Shown here: one piece after another, positions 16,427-24,062 of the stretch | Layout of the letters: the number at the start of each line of letters is the position of its first letter | Numbering within the stretch: the stretch's first letter is position 1 | Assembly: GCA_004557385.1 (NCBI GenBank) | Contig: SFEA01000029.1 | Location: 1 to 32,288 of the forward strand | Source: Bacteroidales bacterium | GTDB lineage: Bacteria; Bacteroidota; Bacteroidia; Bacteroidales; Muribaculaceae | Direction of reading: 5' to 3' | Length of the DNA: 32,288 nucleotides | Translations under genes and position numbers: made by a program | Notes under the pieces: model-generated | The model's input: only the letters and a program-made list of their open reading frames with translations | What the model was told of the DNA's origin: nothing | The model's database searches: none

Positions 16427-17314
16427 ATGTCAGTAAAACGAAACGCCTTAGGTCGCGGCCTCGACTCGCTCATCTCCATGGACGATGTGCAGCCCAGCGG
16501 CTCGTCGGCAATCAACGAAATAGCCATCTCACAAATATCGCCCAACCCCGAGCAGCCTCGCACCACATTCGACGAGGACTCGCTCGAAGAACTTGCCATG
16601 AGCATTCGCGAACTGGGCATCATTCAGCCGCTAACCCTGCGAAGCACCGGTCCCGACACCTATCAGATTATCTCGGGCGAACGTCGCTATCGCGCTGCCC
16701 GAATGGCTGGGCTCGACACTGTGCCGGCTTACGTGCGCACCGCTAACGACAGCGAACTCACCGAGATGGCGCTCATCGAAAACATTCAGCGCGAGGACCT
16801 CAACGCCATTGAAATTGCGCTCACCTTCCGCAAACTCATCGACCAATATAGCCTCACCCAAGAACGCCTGAGCGAACGAATCGGCAAAAAACGCACCACA
16901 ATTGCCAACTTCCTGCGCCTGCTCAAGCTGCCTGCCGAGGTGCAGATTGGTTTGCGCGACCGAAAGGTGGATATGGGCCACGCACGCGCTCTTCTCTCTA
17001 TCGAGAAACCGTCGCTGCAGTTAAAATTATATAACGACATTCTTAAAAAAGGTTTATCGGTGAGGCAGGTCGAAGCACTCGCAAAACAGCTGCAAGCAGG
17101 CGGAAACACCACCGGCAACGAGCCTTCACCGACACCTAAACGCCTGACTAACAAAGACTACGAAATTTTGCAAAAACATCTCAACAATTCATTTCACACT
17201 CAAGTGAAGTTCGCCGTCGACGCTTCGGGTAAAGGAAAAATAACATTCCCTTTCAAAAATGAGGAAGAACTTGAGAATTTAATTCGTATCTTTGACAAAC
17301 TAAAAGAAGAATAA
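16427..17314 (+). CDS. parB: ParB/Spo0J chromosome-partition protein
   Basis: 295 residues. It contains the CTP-binding ParB N-domain with NPEQPR (40-45), GERRYRA (84-90) and ENIQRE (118-123), a helix-turn-helix around 137-180 (LTQERLSERIGKKRTTIANFLRLLKLP), and a C-terminal dimer domain. It binds parS and slides as a CTP-dependent clamp. The N-terminal NALGRGLDSLI is the usual ParA-interacting peptide. It sits directly behind parA. Confidence 0.96.
   Translation: MSVKRNALGRGLDSLISMDDVQPSGSSAINEIAISQISPNPEQPRTTFDEDSLEELAMSIRELGIIQPLTLRSTGPDTYQIISGERRYRAARMAGLDTVPAYVRTANDSELTEMALIENIQREDLNAIEIALTFRKLIDQYSLTQERLSERIGKKRTTIANFLRLLKLPAEVQIGLRDRKVDMGHARALLSIEKPSLQLKLYNDILKKGLSVRQVEALAKQLQAGGNTTGNEPSPTPKRLTNKDYEILQKHLNNSFHTQVKFAVDASGKGKITFPFKNEEELENLIRIFDKLKEE
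17287..17294 (+). promoter_or_regulatory. Possible internal promoter at the end of parB
   Basis: TATCTTTG matches the -7 consensus. A TTG at 17271-17273 is too close (13 bp) to be a good -33 box. It would drive the DUF5683 and transglycosylase genes. Confidence 0.3.
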
Positions 17315-17316
17315 CT

Positions 17317-17361
17317 GTAGGGGGAAGGGAGGAAAATTACGGTTTTCTCTCCCATTCCTAC
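17317..17361. other. Interrupted hairpin between parB and the DUF5683 gene
   Basis: GTAGG, GGGAG and AAAA face TTTT, CTCCC and CCTAC with internal loops. No T run follows on the plus strand, so it is a leader structure or RNA end-stabiliser more than an intrinsic terminator. Confidence 0.4.
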
Positions 17362-17418
17362 GCAATAAAAAAAACCAACACGACTTTTGTGAAACTTACA
17401 GAATCGACAAAAGGACGG

Positions 17419-18258
17419 ATGATGTGCAGAGCAGCTTTAGTGTTGCTCTGTGCAATTGTGTTCGCTCTTGGCGCCAACGCCCAAGAGCGCACCCTCGCTG
17501 TGCCCGACAGCACCGGCATCAATGCCGACGCCGGCACTCTGCTGCCCAACCACCGCAAGCGCACGCGCGTGCCGCTGCCAGCCGCAGGAAATGCTGCCGC
17601 AGACTCCACCCTGCGCACCATCGTCGACCTCGAAGGCGACACCGTGCATATTGCCGACATGGATTCGGTGCAAATACAAGCCGTGGAGGAGGAGCTGAGG
17701 CAACGTGAGCTGCAGGAGAAACGCGACTCTGCCGAACTTGCCGACTATGGCCGCCAACGCGCTATGAAAATCAACCCTACACGCTCGCTGTGGCTGTCGG
17801 CGCTTTGCCCCGGATTAGGACAGGTGTACAACCGCCGCTATTGGAAACTGCCCATCGTGGTGGGCGGATTCGTCGGGCTTGGCTATGCCATCTCGTGGAA
17901 CAACAAGATGCTGAAGGACTACACCCGTGCCTACAACGACATCATGGACAACGACCCTAACACCAAGAGCTACATGGATTTCTATCCGCCTACGGTGCAC
18001 GAAAGCGACATCGACGAGGCATGGCTCAAAAAGTCGTTGAAATCGAAAAAAGACTACTTCCGCCGCAATCGCGACCTTTGCGTTATTAGCATTGTGGGCG
18101 TTTATTTGATATGTATGGTCGATGCTTACGTCGATGCCGCCTTGTCGAAGTTCGACATCAGCGACGACCTCTCGATGAAAGTGCGACCAACACTAATCGA
18201 CCAACAAGCAATGTCTAACAAGCCCGGATTGGGCGTGGCGTGCGCCATAAGTTTTTGA
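17419..18258 (+). CDS. DUF5683 domain membrane protein
   Basis: 279 residues from the ATG at 17419; a GTG at 17389 would add ten residues. A signal peptide (MMCRAALVLLCAIVFALGANAQ) is followed by a variable region. The DUF5683 core starts SLWLSALCPGLGQVYNRRYWKLPIVVGGF, with two or three hydrophobic segments, and ends VYLICMVDAYVDAALSKFDIS. The family has no known biochemical role; it is conserved next to parB and the LysM transglycosylase in Bacteroidota, which hints at an envelope function coupled to chromosome segregation or division. The transglycosylase gene follows after 21 bp. Confidence 0.88.
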   Translation: MMCRAALVLLCAIVFALGANAQERTLAVPDSTGINADAGTLLPNHRKRTRVPLPAAGNAAADSTLRTIVDLEGDTVHIADMDSVQIQAVEEELRQRELQEKRDSAELADYGRQRAMKINPTRSLWLSALCPGLGQVYNRRYWKLPIVVGGFVGLGYAISWNNKMLKDYTRAYNDIMDNDPNTKSYMDFYPPTVHESDIDEAWLKKSLKSKKDYFRRNRDLCVISIVGVYLICMVDAYVDAALSKFDISDDLSMKVRPTLIDQQAMSNKPGLGVACAISF

Positions 18259-18279
18259 TAAAAAAAGAACAAGAGATAT

Positions 18280-20364
18280 ATGAAAAAAACAGCTTTGCGA
18301 TTTGTTACAATCTGCACATTGGCATTGACCTCTGTCACTGCCTGGAGCCGGCAGAATGTAAACACCATAAAAGAGGACATCGTCGATAACTCGATTGTGT
18401 TCCCCGAAAGTTTCGAGACCGACACCAAGGCGTTGATGAACAATTGGTATCTTAAGAACTACACCGTGCTCGACTCTTACGTTGAAAACTCCAAAAGCGA
18501 AACCGTGAGCGACGAGGTGTACATCAAGCGCCTGCGTGCATTGCCCGTAACCATCGAAATGCCTTTCAACTCGGTGGTGAAAACCTACATTGAAATGTAC
18601 ACCCAGCGACGCCGCACCCTCGTTGAGGAAATGCTGGGTATGAGCCTCTACTATATGCCAATCTTCGAACAAGCCCTCGAAAAAGAAGGCTTGCCGCTCG
18701 AGCTGAAATATCTGCCGGTAATAGAATCGGCGCTGAACCCCGACGCCGTTTCGCGCGTGGGAGCCACCGGCTTGTGGCAATTCATGATTAGCACCGCCAA
18801 AGGCCTCGGACTCGAAGTAAACAGCCTGGTCGACGAGCGTCGCGACCCTTATCGTGCCTCGGAAAAAGCCGCCGTATATCTCAAAAACCTATATAACATC
18901 TATCACGACTGGTCGCTGGTGATTGCCGCCTACAACTGCGGACCCGGCAACGTCAACAAGGCGCTGCGTCGCGCCGGCGGCTCAGGCAAAGACTTCTGGG
19001 CCATTTACCCCTACCTGCCCAAAGAAACTCGCGGCTACGTGCCCGCGTTCATTGCCGCGAACTATGTGATGACTTATTTCAAAAACCACAACATAAGTCC
19101 AAGTCTTGCCAAGAAACCGCTGCTCACCGACACCATCGCCGTGAACCAGCGTATCAATTTCAACCAAATCAGCAAGGTGCTCAACATGCCCATCGACGAG
19201 CTGCGCGTGCTCAATCCGCAATTCCGCCGCGACGTGATTCCGGGCGACACGCACTCCTACTCGCTCTGCCTGCCCACCCACCAGGTGTACAGCTTCATCA
19301 TGAGCAAGGACAGCATCCTCAACTATCGCACCGACCTCTACGGACGCCGCGACGTGGTGGAACCTGCCACCATCACCGACTCGAAGGACATTCAAGGCGT
19401 TGAAGGTGTCGATTTCACCTATGAAACGCAAACCGTCACCAAATGGCACAAGGTGCGCCGTGGCGAAACTCTCGCAAAAATCGCCGGCAAATACGGTGTG
19501 ACCTCGTCAAGCATCAAGCGCGCAAATGGGCTGCGCAAGTCGTCGGTTAAACGCGGACAGTCGCTCAAGATTGTCACCACACAACGCGTTAAAGTGCCTA
19601 TCGAAAAATCCGACGAACCAACCAACGACGAACTGCTGGCTGCCAACAATGCAGGCACCGAACTCGATGCCGAACAGACCGACACCGAAGAAATTGAAGT
19701 AGCCGAACCTGCTCCTACAACCATTAAGCCAGCCGAACAACCCAAAGCCAAGCCTGAGCCTAAGCAAAAGGAACAACCCAAGACTAAGGAACAGCCCAAG
19801 AAGCGCAACCACAGCCACGACGCCGACATCATCACCAAGCACACCGTGCGCTCGGGCGAATCGCTCTACAAGATTGCCACCGACAACGGCATCACCGTCG
19901 ACGAACTGAAGGCTGCCAACAACCTCACCAACGACGCCGTGAAAGCCGGACAAACCTTGGTGATTCCTGCCAAAGGCGAGGCTGCCAAGCACGCTGCCGC
20001 CGCTAAACCGGAGCCAAAAACATCGAAGTACACCGTGCGCAAAGGCGACAACCTCGGCAAAATTGCCGCTAAACACGGCATCACCGTCGACCAACTGAAA
20101 GAACTCAACAACCTCACCGACAACAACATCATGGTGGGTCAATCGATTGTAGTGCCAGGCGATGGCGAACAAGCCGCCACCAAACCCGCAAAAGCTGAAC
20201 GCGAAAAACCGCGCACCACCACCCACACCGTGCGCTCGGGCGAAACACTCGGCGCAATCGCCGAGAAATACGGCACAACAGTGTCGGCAATCAAGCGTGC
20301 AAGCGGCATCAAGAGCGACCGAATCAGCATCGGACAAAAACTCACCATCCCAAAGAAGAAATAA
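18280..20364 (+). CDS. MltD-like lytic transglycosylase with four LysM domains
   Basis: 694 residues. After a signal peptide (KKTALRFVTICTLALTSVTAWS) comes a family 23-type SLT domain (about 130-260). Its catalytic Glu149 lies in YLPVIESALNP, followed by GATGLWQFM, AAYNCGPGNVNKA and the usual VPAFIAANYV segment. Four LysM peptidoglycan-binding repeats follow at about 388-431, 519-563, 582-625 and 647-690, separated by Glu/Lys/Pro-rich linkers. It cleaves the glycan backbone of peptidoglycan in the periplasm. E. coli MltD has two LysM, so four is at the high end. It is in the parAB-DUF5683 operon. Confidence 0.95.
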   Translation: MKKTALRFVTICTLALTSVTAWSRQNVNTIKEDIVDNSIVFPESFETDTKALMNNWYLKNYTVLDSYVENSKSETVSDEVYIKRLRALPVTIEMPFNSVVKTYIEMYTQRRRTLVEEMLGMSLYYMPIFEQALEKEGLPLELKYLPVIESALNPDAVSRVGATGLWQFMISTAKGLGLEVNSLVDERRDPYRASEKAAVYLKNLYNIYHDWSLVIAAYNCGPGNVNKALRRAGGSGKDFWAIYPYLPKETRGYVPAFIAANYVMTYFKNHNISPSLAKKPLLTDTIAVNQRINFNQISKVLNMPIDELRVLNPQFRRDVIPGDTHSYSLCLPTHQVYSFIMSKDSILNYRTDLYGRRDVVEPATITDSKDIQGVEGVDFTYETQTVTKWHKVRRGETLAKIAGKYGVTSSSIKRANGLRKSSVKRGQSLKIVTTQRVKVPIEKSDEPTNDELLAANNAGTELDAEQTDTEEIEVAEPAPTTIKPAEQPKAKPEPKQKEQPKTKEQPKKRNHSHDADIITKHTVRSGESLYKIATDNGITVDELKAANNLTNDAVKAGQTLVIPAKGEAAKHAAAAKPEPKTSKYTVRKGDNLGKIAAKHGITVDQLKELNNLTDNNIMVGQSIVVPGDGEQAATKPAKAEREKPRTTTHTVRSGETLGAIAEKYGTTVSAIKRASGIKSDRISIGQKLTIPKKK

Positions 20365-20408
20365 AAAGATTATAAACGATTTTATAGGACAAGATAAACA
20401 TCAGAACC

Positions 20409-20648
20409 ATGAACAAAACGGAATTAGACCTCTGGTGGTGCGGACTCACCTGCGAACAAAAATCACGCATCGCCTCCAAAGCAGCCACCAAGCAGAGCGG
20501 CGTTGCCACACGCATCGAATACCCGCAATGCACCGAATGGTGGAACACCGTTAGCGACGAACGAAAACAAGCCATTCACGACCACTGCACCGACAAGCAC
20601 GGCTACCTGCTCGACGAATGGTCGGAAGGCAAATCCTACAGCTACTAA
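20409..20648 (+). CDS. Small protein of unknown function
   Basis: 79 residues, no signal peptide or membrane segment. It is rich in Trp, Lys, Glu and His, with an N-terminal LDLWWCGLT and a C-terminal LDEWSEGKSYSY. I know no named family. It starts 44 bp after the transglycosylase stop and is followed 19 bp later by a strong terminator, so it is most likely the last gene of that operon. Confidence 0.65.
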   Translation: MNKTELDLWWCGLTCEQKSRIASKAATKQSGVATRIEYPQCTEWWNTVSDERKQAIHDHCTDKHGYLLDEWSEGKSYSY

Positions 20649-20667
20649 AATTCTGATTACCCAACTC

Positions 20668-20704
20668 ACATCCGCTCCGTCACCAACGGGGCGGATGTTA
20701 TTTC
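20668..20704 (+). terminator. Intrinsic terminator
   Basis: A 13-bp stem (20668-20680 with 20686-20698, one G-T pair) and a CACCA loop are followed by a short T-rich tail (TATTTC). It closes the operon that began at parA. Confidence 0.7.
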
Positions 20705-21053
20705 ACACCTCGTCGGTTACATACCGGGGATGCGAAGCCCTCCTGCGGCGTCAGCGATTACTGCGAGAGGCGTGCAAGCGTATTCACATCCAAGGTGTTA
20801 TGGCCGTTTTGATGCGATGGTGTTAGGACATATTGCCATACTCCCCTACAATCAATGATTGTAACCATCTGATTTCCAGCGATATTAACCGCGCGAGCGG
20901 TTACATTATGAATAACCCCATATTGGCGCCGTAGGCGACTATGTGGGGAAAGCCGAATACACCCCACCATCTACAACCGCGGCGCGGTTGCAGACCCGGC
21001 AGCCACGCCACCAAACACCCAGCAACCACGGCATAAAAAATCATCCTTTTTTC
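20705..21053. repeat. Gene-free gap packed with short perfect hairpins
   Basis: Seen here are TACAATCA-A-TGATTGTA (20847-20863), TAACCGC-GCGA-GCGGTTA (20886-20903), CCCCA with inner CGCC-GTA-GGCG and closing TGGGG (20916-20948), and CAACCGC-GGC-GCGGTTG (20974-20990). Parts resemble 12580-12660. No coding frame is convincing. This looks like a dispersed intergenic repeat of the genome. Confidence 0.5.
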
Positions 21054-21084
21054 TTGTTAATCACAAAAATACCATGTAAATTTG
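21054..21084 (+). promoter_or_regulatory. Strong promoter facing the Abi gene
   Basis: TTG at 21054-21056, 20 bp, TAAATTTG at 21077-21084, matching the phylum consensus. No protein-coding gene follows on this strand; the only product would be the structured RNA at about 21090-21403. Confidence 0.65.
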
Positions 21085-21089
21085 CCGAT

Positions 21090-21403
21090 GTCGACCGCCC
21101 GAGCAGAGCCCGGTCGTGGGCAACGCGGGAGGGTTTCGGCAAAGACATTTTGGGAAAGCGTTTACTCGACGCTCTTTCTTGACTCATCGGAATCTGGTAA
21201 ATTCAATCGTAGCCAAGAATGTAGCAAACAGTAGATGCCAAAGCGAATATGAGTAATCATCGTCAACAGGCCGACAATGCGCGAGCATTGGCTGTTGACG
21301 TATCATATTCTGCGTGAGGCTCTGCAAGTTTGCTCGTTCAGCTACGATGGGCAATACCAGAGCCTCGATGAGTGGAACGGGCAACAAGTACGGTCTCACG
21401 CTT
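21090..21403 (+). ncRNA. Candidate structured RNA linked to the Abi_2/AbiF gene
   Basis: Seven collinear arm pairs form one long imperfect hairpin: 21182-21189 with 21366-21373, 21193-21199 with 21355-21361, 21206-21213 with 21341-21348, 21223-21229 with 21328-21334, 21245-21252 with 21303-21310, 21261-21269 with 21292-21300, and 21275-21280 with 21285-21290 around a GCGA tetraloop. That is 53 perfect pairs in 192 nt. AAGCGT (21156-21161) with ACGCTT (21398-21403) may extend it. A separate GC-rich 5' domain (21085-21143) has GACCG/CGGTC and GCCC/GGGC pairs. A strong promoter stands before it, the abi gene converges from the other side, and no frame is convincing. Ends and strand are inferred; no terminator was found. 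It could also be a miniature inverted-repeat element. Confidence 0.5.
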
Positions 21404-21500
21404 GAACCTAAAGTATAATTGTAACTATATGATATACAGATGTTAGTGGTGGTGATTGTAGTTTTTTGATACCATATATTTCCCACGGCCAACACTTGTA

Positions 21501-22394
21501 CTACATCCATAGAGGTTGATTCTCCCAATCATTTGGGAAACCCATATAATGGATGTTTATCTTTGGATATTCGTTTAACAGATTTTTAACCTGTGTCTTG
21601 AAGTCATTTTGGGGATATATACTATCTAACAGGTATGCCAGACAGCATGTCTGTGCGTATAGTTTGTTGGGTCGGACATGGGTGCAATCAACCCAGTTTC
21701 CTCTGGCTCTTATTGATAATTGTGGCATTTGTGGGAAACGACGGTTCCATACACGTGCATGGTGAGCAAGACAGTTCCGAAGGATTACTATACACTTTAT
21801 CCAACTTTCGAGAACTTGATGTTGTGGCAGATTATACAGCCGGGCAATTTGCTTTTTGACGCGATTGTCATTTAGGTTGCAGAACAATTTGGACAATGTG
21901 CCAAAAGAAGCAACCTCCAGTGTCTTCCATACTGGAGGAACATCAGGAGAACTATATTTCCTGAAATGTTCTTGGATGAAATCCTCTTTTGAACGCTGTA
22001 CCTCTCTCTTTATGGTAGTCAAATTGTCCGCATACATCACTCTGTTAATGCAGAGATTGGAATCTGCAAACCAGAAAGGACCATGAGAAAGGGCAACATG
22101 ATGTATCACCTTTGAACGTAGCGATACCTCTATGCTTTGGATTGCCGTGAAAAGAAGACTACGCAGTTTTTTGTCGAAATTGTAGATATAAACCGCATCC
22201 TCAAAATATGTATCAGGTTTATACAAGTGCCTGTCGTTATCTATTTCAAAATAGCGGAGATAGTTTGCTATGTGGAAATAACTGATATTTGCCAACACCT
22301 CAACAGCCTGTTCTTCATTTTTGAAGAGTAGCCCTCTCGCCTTTAGCTGAGCCAATATCTGCGTATAATCAAGAGCATTCTTTGTGTAATCCAT
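21501..22394 (-). CDS. Abi_2 (AbiD/AbiF-like) abortive infection protein, HEPN type
   Basis: 297 residues from the chosen start. The N-terminal YTKNALDYTQILAQLKARGLLFKNEEQAVEVLANISYFHIANYLRYFE pattern is characteristic of the family, seen here in separate blocks such as LKARGLLF and ISYFHIANYLRYF. Two R-x4-H motifs are visible: R93 to H98 (RSKVIH) and R206 to H211 (RNCLAH), the second being a textbook HEPN RNase motif. Family members stop growth or phage multiplication on infection, probably by RNA cleavage. The promoter at 22464-22495 predicts transcription from about 22457, so the TTG start at 22466 is excluded. The gene is much more AT-rich than the core genes, consistent with transfer. 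Confidence 0.9.
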   Translation of the reverse strand: MDYTKNALDYTQILAQLKARGLLFKNEEQAVEVLANISYFHIANYLRYFEIDNDRHLYKPDTYFEDAVYIYNFDKKLRSLLFTAIQSIEVSLRSKVIHHVALSHGPFWFADSNLCINRVMYADNLTTIKREVQRSKEDFIQEHFRKYSSPDVPPVWKTLEVASFGTLSKLFCNLNDNRVKKQIARLYNLPQHQVLESWIKCIVILRNCLAHHARVWNRRFPQMPQLSIRARGNWVDCTHVRPNKLYAQTCCLAYLLDSIYPQNDFKTQVKNLLNEYPKINIHYMGFPNDWENQPLWM

Positions 22395-22463
22395 ATCTCT
22401 ATAAAAACGAAGTTCCGCCCTGGTTCGCTGTTCAAATGGGAAGCGTGGCGGAATCTGTTGCTG

Positions 22464-22495
22464 CAAAATTACTTGATTTTCTTTGACTGTGCAAA
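22464..22495 (-). promoter_or_regulatory. Promoter of the Abi gene
   Basis: On the minus strand TTTG (22495-22492) is followed after 20 bp by TAATTTTG (22471-22464), a perfect consensus. Leader of about 63 nt. Confidence 0.7.
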
Positions 22496-22534
22496 TTTTA
22501 CCAAGACATTTTCACAGAAATAATGATTTTCCCG

Positions 22535-22619
22535 CCGGCCGCCCCGCGGAGTGTGCAATCGCGCCTTTCACATTCGTTAACCTCGAGAAGGCCCGCGAAA
22601 TCCACCGGCCGCCCCGCGG
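22535..22619. repeat. 15-bp GC-rich direct repeat pair
   Basis: CCGGCCGCCCCGCGG occurs exactly at 22535-22549 and 22605-22619, 70 bp apart, in the gene-free gap 22496-22958. Confidence 0.85.
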
Positions 22620-22727
22620 CCGAAAATATCGCAAGCATGGCGCGCTTGCATTTGACAGAATGTGGCATATTCATGCTCTATACGTAGTATGTTAGTTAAA
22701 TCCTCTGAATTTTCTTTAGAAAACACC

Positions 22728-22853
22728 CGAAAATCGCCCCCGCCGCGCCGCCTCAGGGTATGCGTTTCGGCGTTCACTGTATGGGCGACAGAAATTTCTG
22801 TAACGCTTACAGGAATTTCTGTCGCCCAAACTCTGCGGCCACTGTGCGATTTT
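22728..22853. repeat. Large nested palindrome in the gap upstream of abi
   Basis: The core is a 15-bp perfect inverted repeat starting TGGGCGACAG (22780-22794 with 22812-22826), continued inward by CTGTAA/TTACAG (22796-22801 with 22805-22810) around CGC. Outer arms CGAAAATCGC (22728-22737) and GCGATTTTCG (22844-22853) extend it. No T run follows on either strand, so it is not a normal terminator. Confidence 0.8.
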
Positions 22854-22958
22854 CGCCCTTCGCCGCACCTTTCCGCTTCTATTTGCGCGGCGGCGGGCGT
22901 TCACGTTTTGGGCGGCAAAATTCACGTTGTTGGCCGAGTGTGCAATTTTTTAGGGCAT

Positions 22959-24014
22959 TTATATGCGCTCTTGCTTGACCAGCTCTTTGCCGTCCTTTTT
23001 TATTATAAAATACTCGTGTTGCGTCATGTCTCCATCTGCCTCATGGTGCGTCTCGCTGTAGCCCACCACATAGGCTGCGCCGTCGTGCCGGAATGTATAG
23101 ACATCTTGATTGTCAACGGTTTTGTACGTTCCTCCCATGATGACCAACTCCGGTTCTTGGGAGAGCGTGGCAGGCTGTTTCCACTGCGCGTAACGCAGCG
23201 TGCCGTCCGCCATTTCGTCCACGCGCAGGGTGTAGTCTGCGGTCCGGAAGAAATAACGCAACCGCTTATACTGCTGCAACGAGGGGTGCAGTCCGCGGTG
23301 CGCCACCTCGCCCTTGTTGACAAACCGCTTGCCGTCGAAATGGTACAGCATGTAGCGGTCCGTCATTATCTGCGGCCACCGTTCCCCCTCAGTGACAGGG
23401 ATGTAGAGGTTTCGTTGCGCTTTGTCATACGCATACATCCATTCGTAGCCTTCGCCGTTCGTATTGAAGTACCAGTCGCTGATGTTATAGTTGATGTCCG
23501 GCAGACTGCCGTTGTCGATGTCCGCACTGCCGTCCACGGCGGCCACGTCCATCAGCGAGTCGCCCTCGATGGCGAAGGCATTGACCCGAGTGTACCCGTC
23601 GTTGCTGGAGGCGCGCATACTGCGCACGGCCAGATAATACGTGTGGCCGTCGTCCTTCGTGATGGTATGTAGCATCCGGACCCATGCCGGGCCTATTTCG
23701 GTATTGCTTATTTTGCGCGTCCTCACCTCGCCGCTCTTCGTGCGATACTGCGCCATCACGATAGGCTCGGGACAGTTGCCGCCCCCGCCCCATTCGGGAT
23801 CGGGATACCAGCAATACAATCGAAGGCGCTCGTCGTCAGAGACGCATACCTTCACGTCTTCCCGTTGAGCGTCTATCACGAAGGCAGGATATTCCAGCGT
23901 ATCCACGTTGCAAGTGTCAGGTTCGTTGGTCCCATTGTTTTCTTTCTGCCCGTTGCATGCAGCGAGCGCGCTGACCATCAATGTGGCCGGTATAGCGAGC
24001 ATAAACTTCATCAT
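22959..24014 (-). CDS. Lipoprotein of unknown function
   Basis: 351 residues. The signal peptide MMKFMLAIPATLMVSALAAC ends in a lipobox (SALAAC), so it is a lipid-anchored envelope protein. The mature part is rich in acidic and aromatic residues with many short beta strands (for example NLYIPVTEGERWPQI and YMLYHFDGKRFVNKGE) and has no family I recognise. It lies 48 bp behind the lipoprotein gene at 24063-25031 with no promoter between, so they likely form a two-gene unit. Confidence 0.85.
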   Translation of the reverse strand: MMKFMLAIPATLMVSALAACNGQKENNGTNEPDTCNVDTLEYPAFVIDAQREDVKVCVSDDERLRLYCWYPDPEWGGGGNCPEPIVMAQYRTKSGEVRTRKISNTEIGPAWVRMLHTITKDDGHTYYLAVRSMRASSNDGYTRVNAFAIEGDSLMDVAAVDGSADIDNGSLPDINYNISDWYFNTNGEGYEWMYAYDKAQRNLYIPVTEGERWPQIMTDRYMLYHFDGKRFVNKGEVAHRGLHPSLQQYKRLRYFFRTADYTLRVDEMADGTLRYAQWKQPATLSQEPELVIMGGTYKTVDNQDVYTFRHDGAAYVVGYSETHHEADGDMTQHEYFIIKKDGKELVKQERI

Positions 24015-24062
24015 ATCCTTTGTTTATTATACAGCCGTATGTATTAGGAAAGCCTTCTGGTA

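Noticed and set aside
21088..21234. 48-residue plus-strand frame starting just after the 21077-21084 box
   Set aside because: Its ATG lies before or at the predicted transcription start and the frame runs through the structured region; an RNA explains the segment better.
21184..21528. 114-residue minus-strand frame
   Set aside because: It runs through the long hairpin and overlaps the abi 3' end in another frame; no family features.
22395..22466. 24-residue N-terminal extension of the Abi protein
   Set aside because: The TTG start lies in the -7 box, upstream of the predicted transcript.
22780..22826. The palindrome as terminator of the lipoprotein unit
   Set aside because: No T run on the minus strand and 133 bp past the stop.
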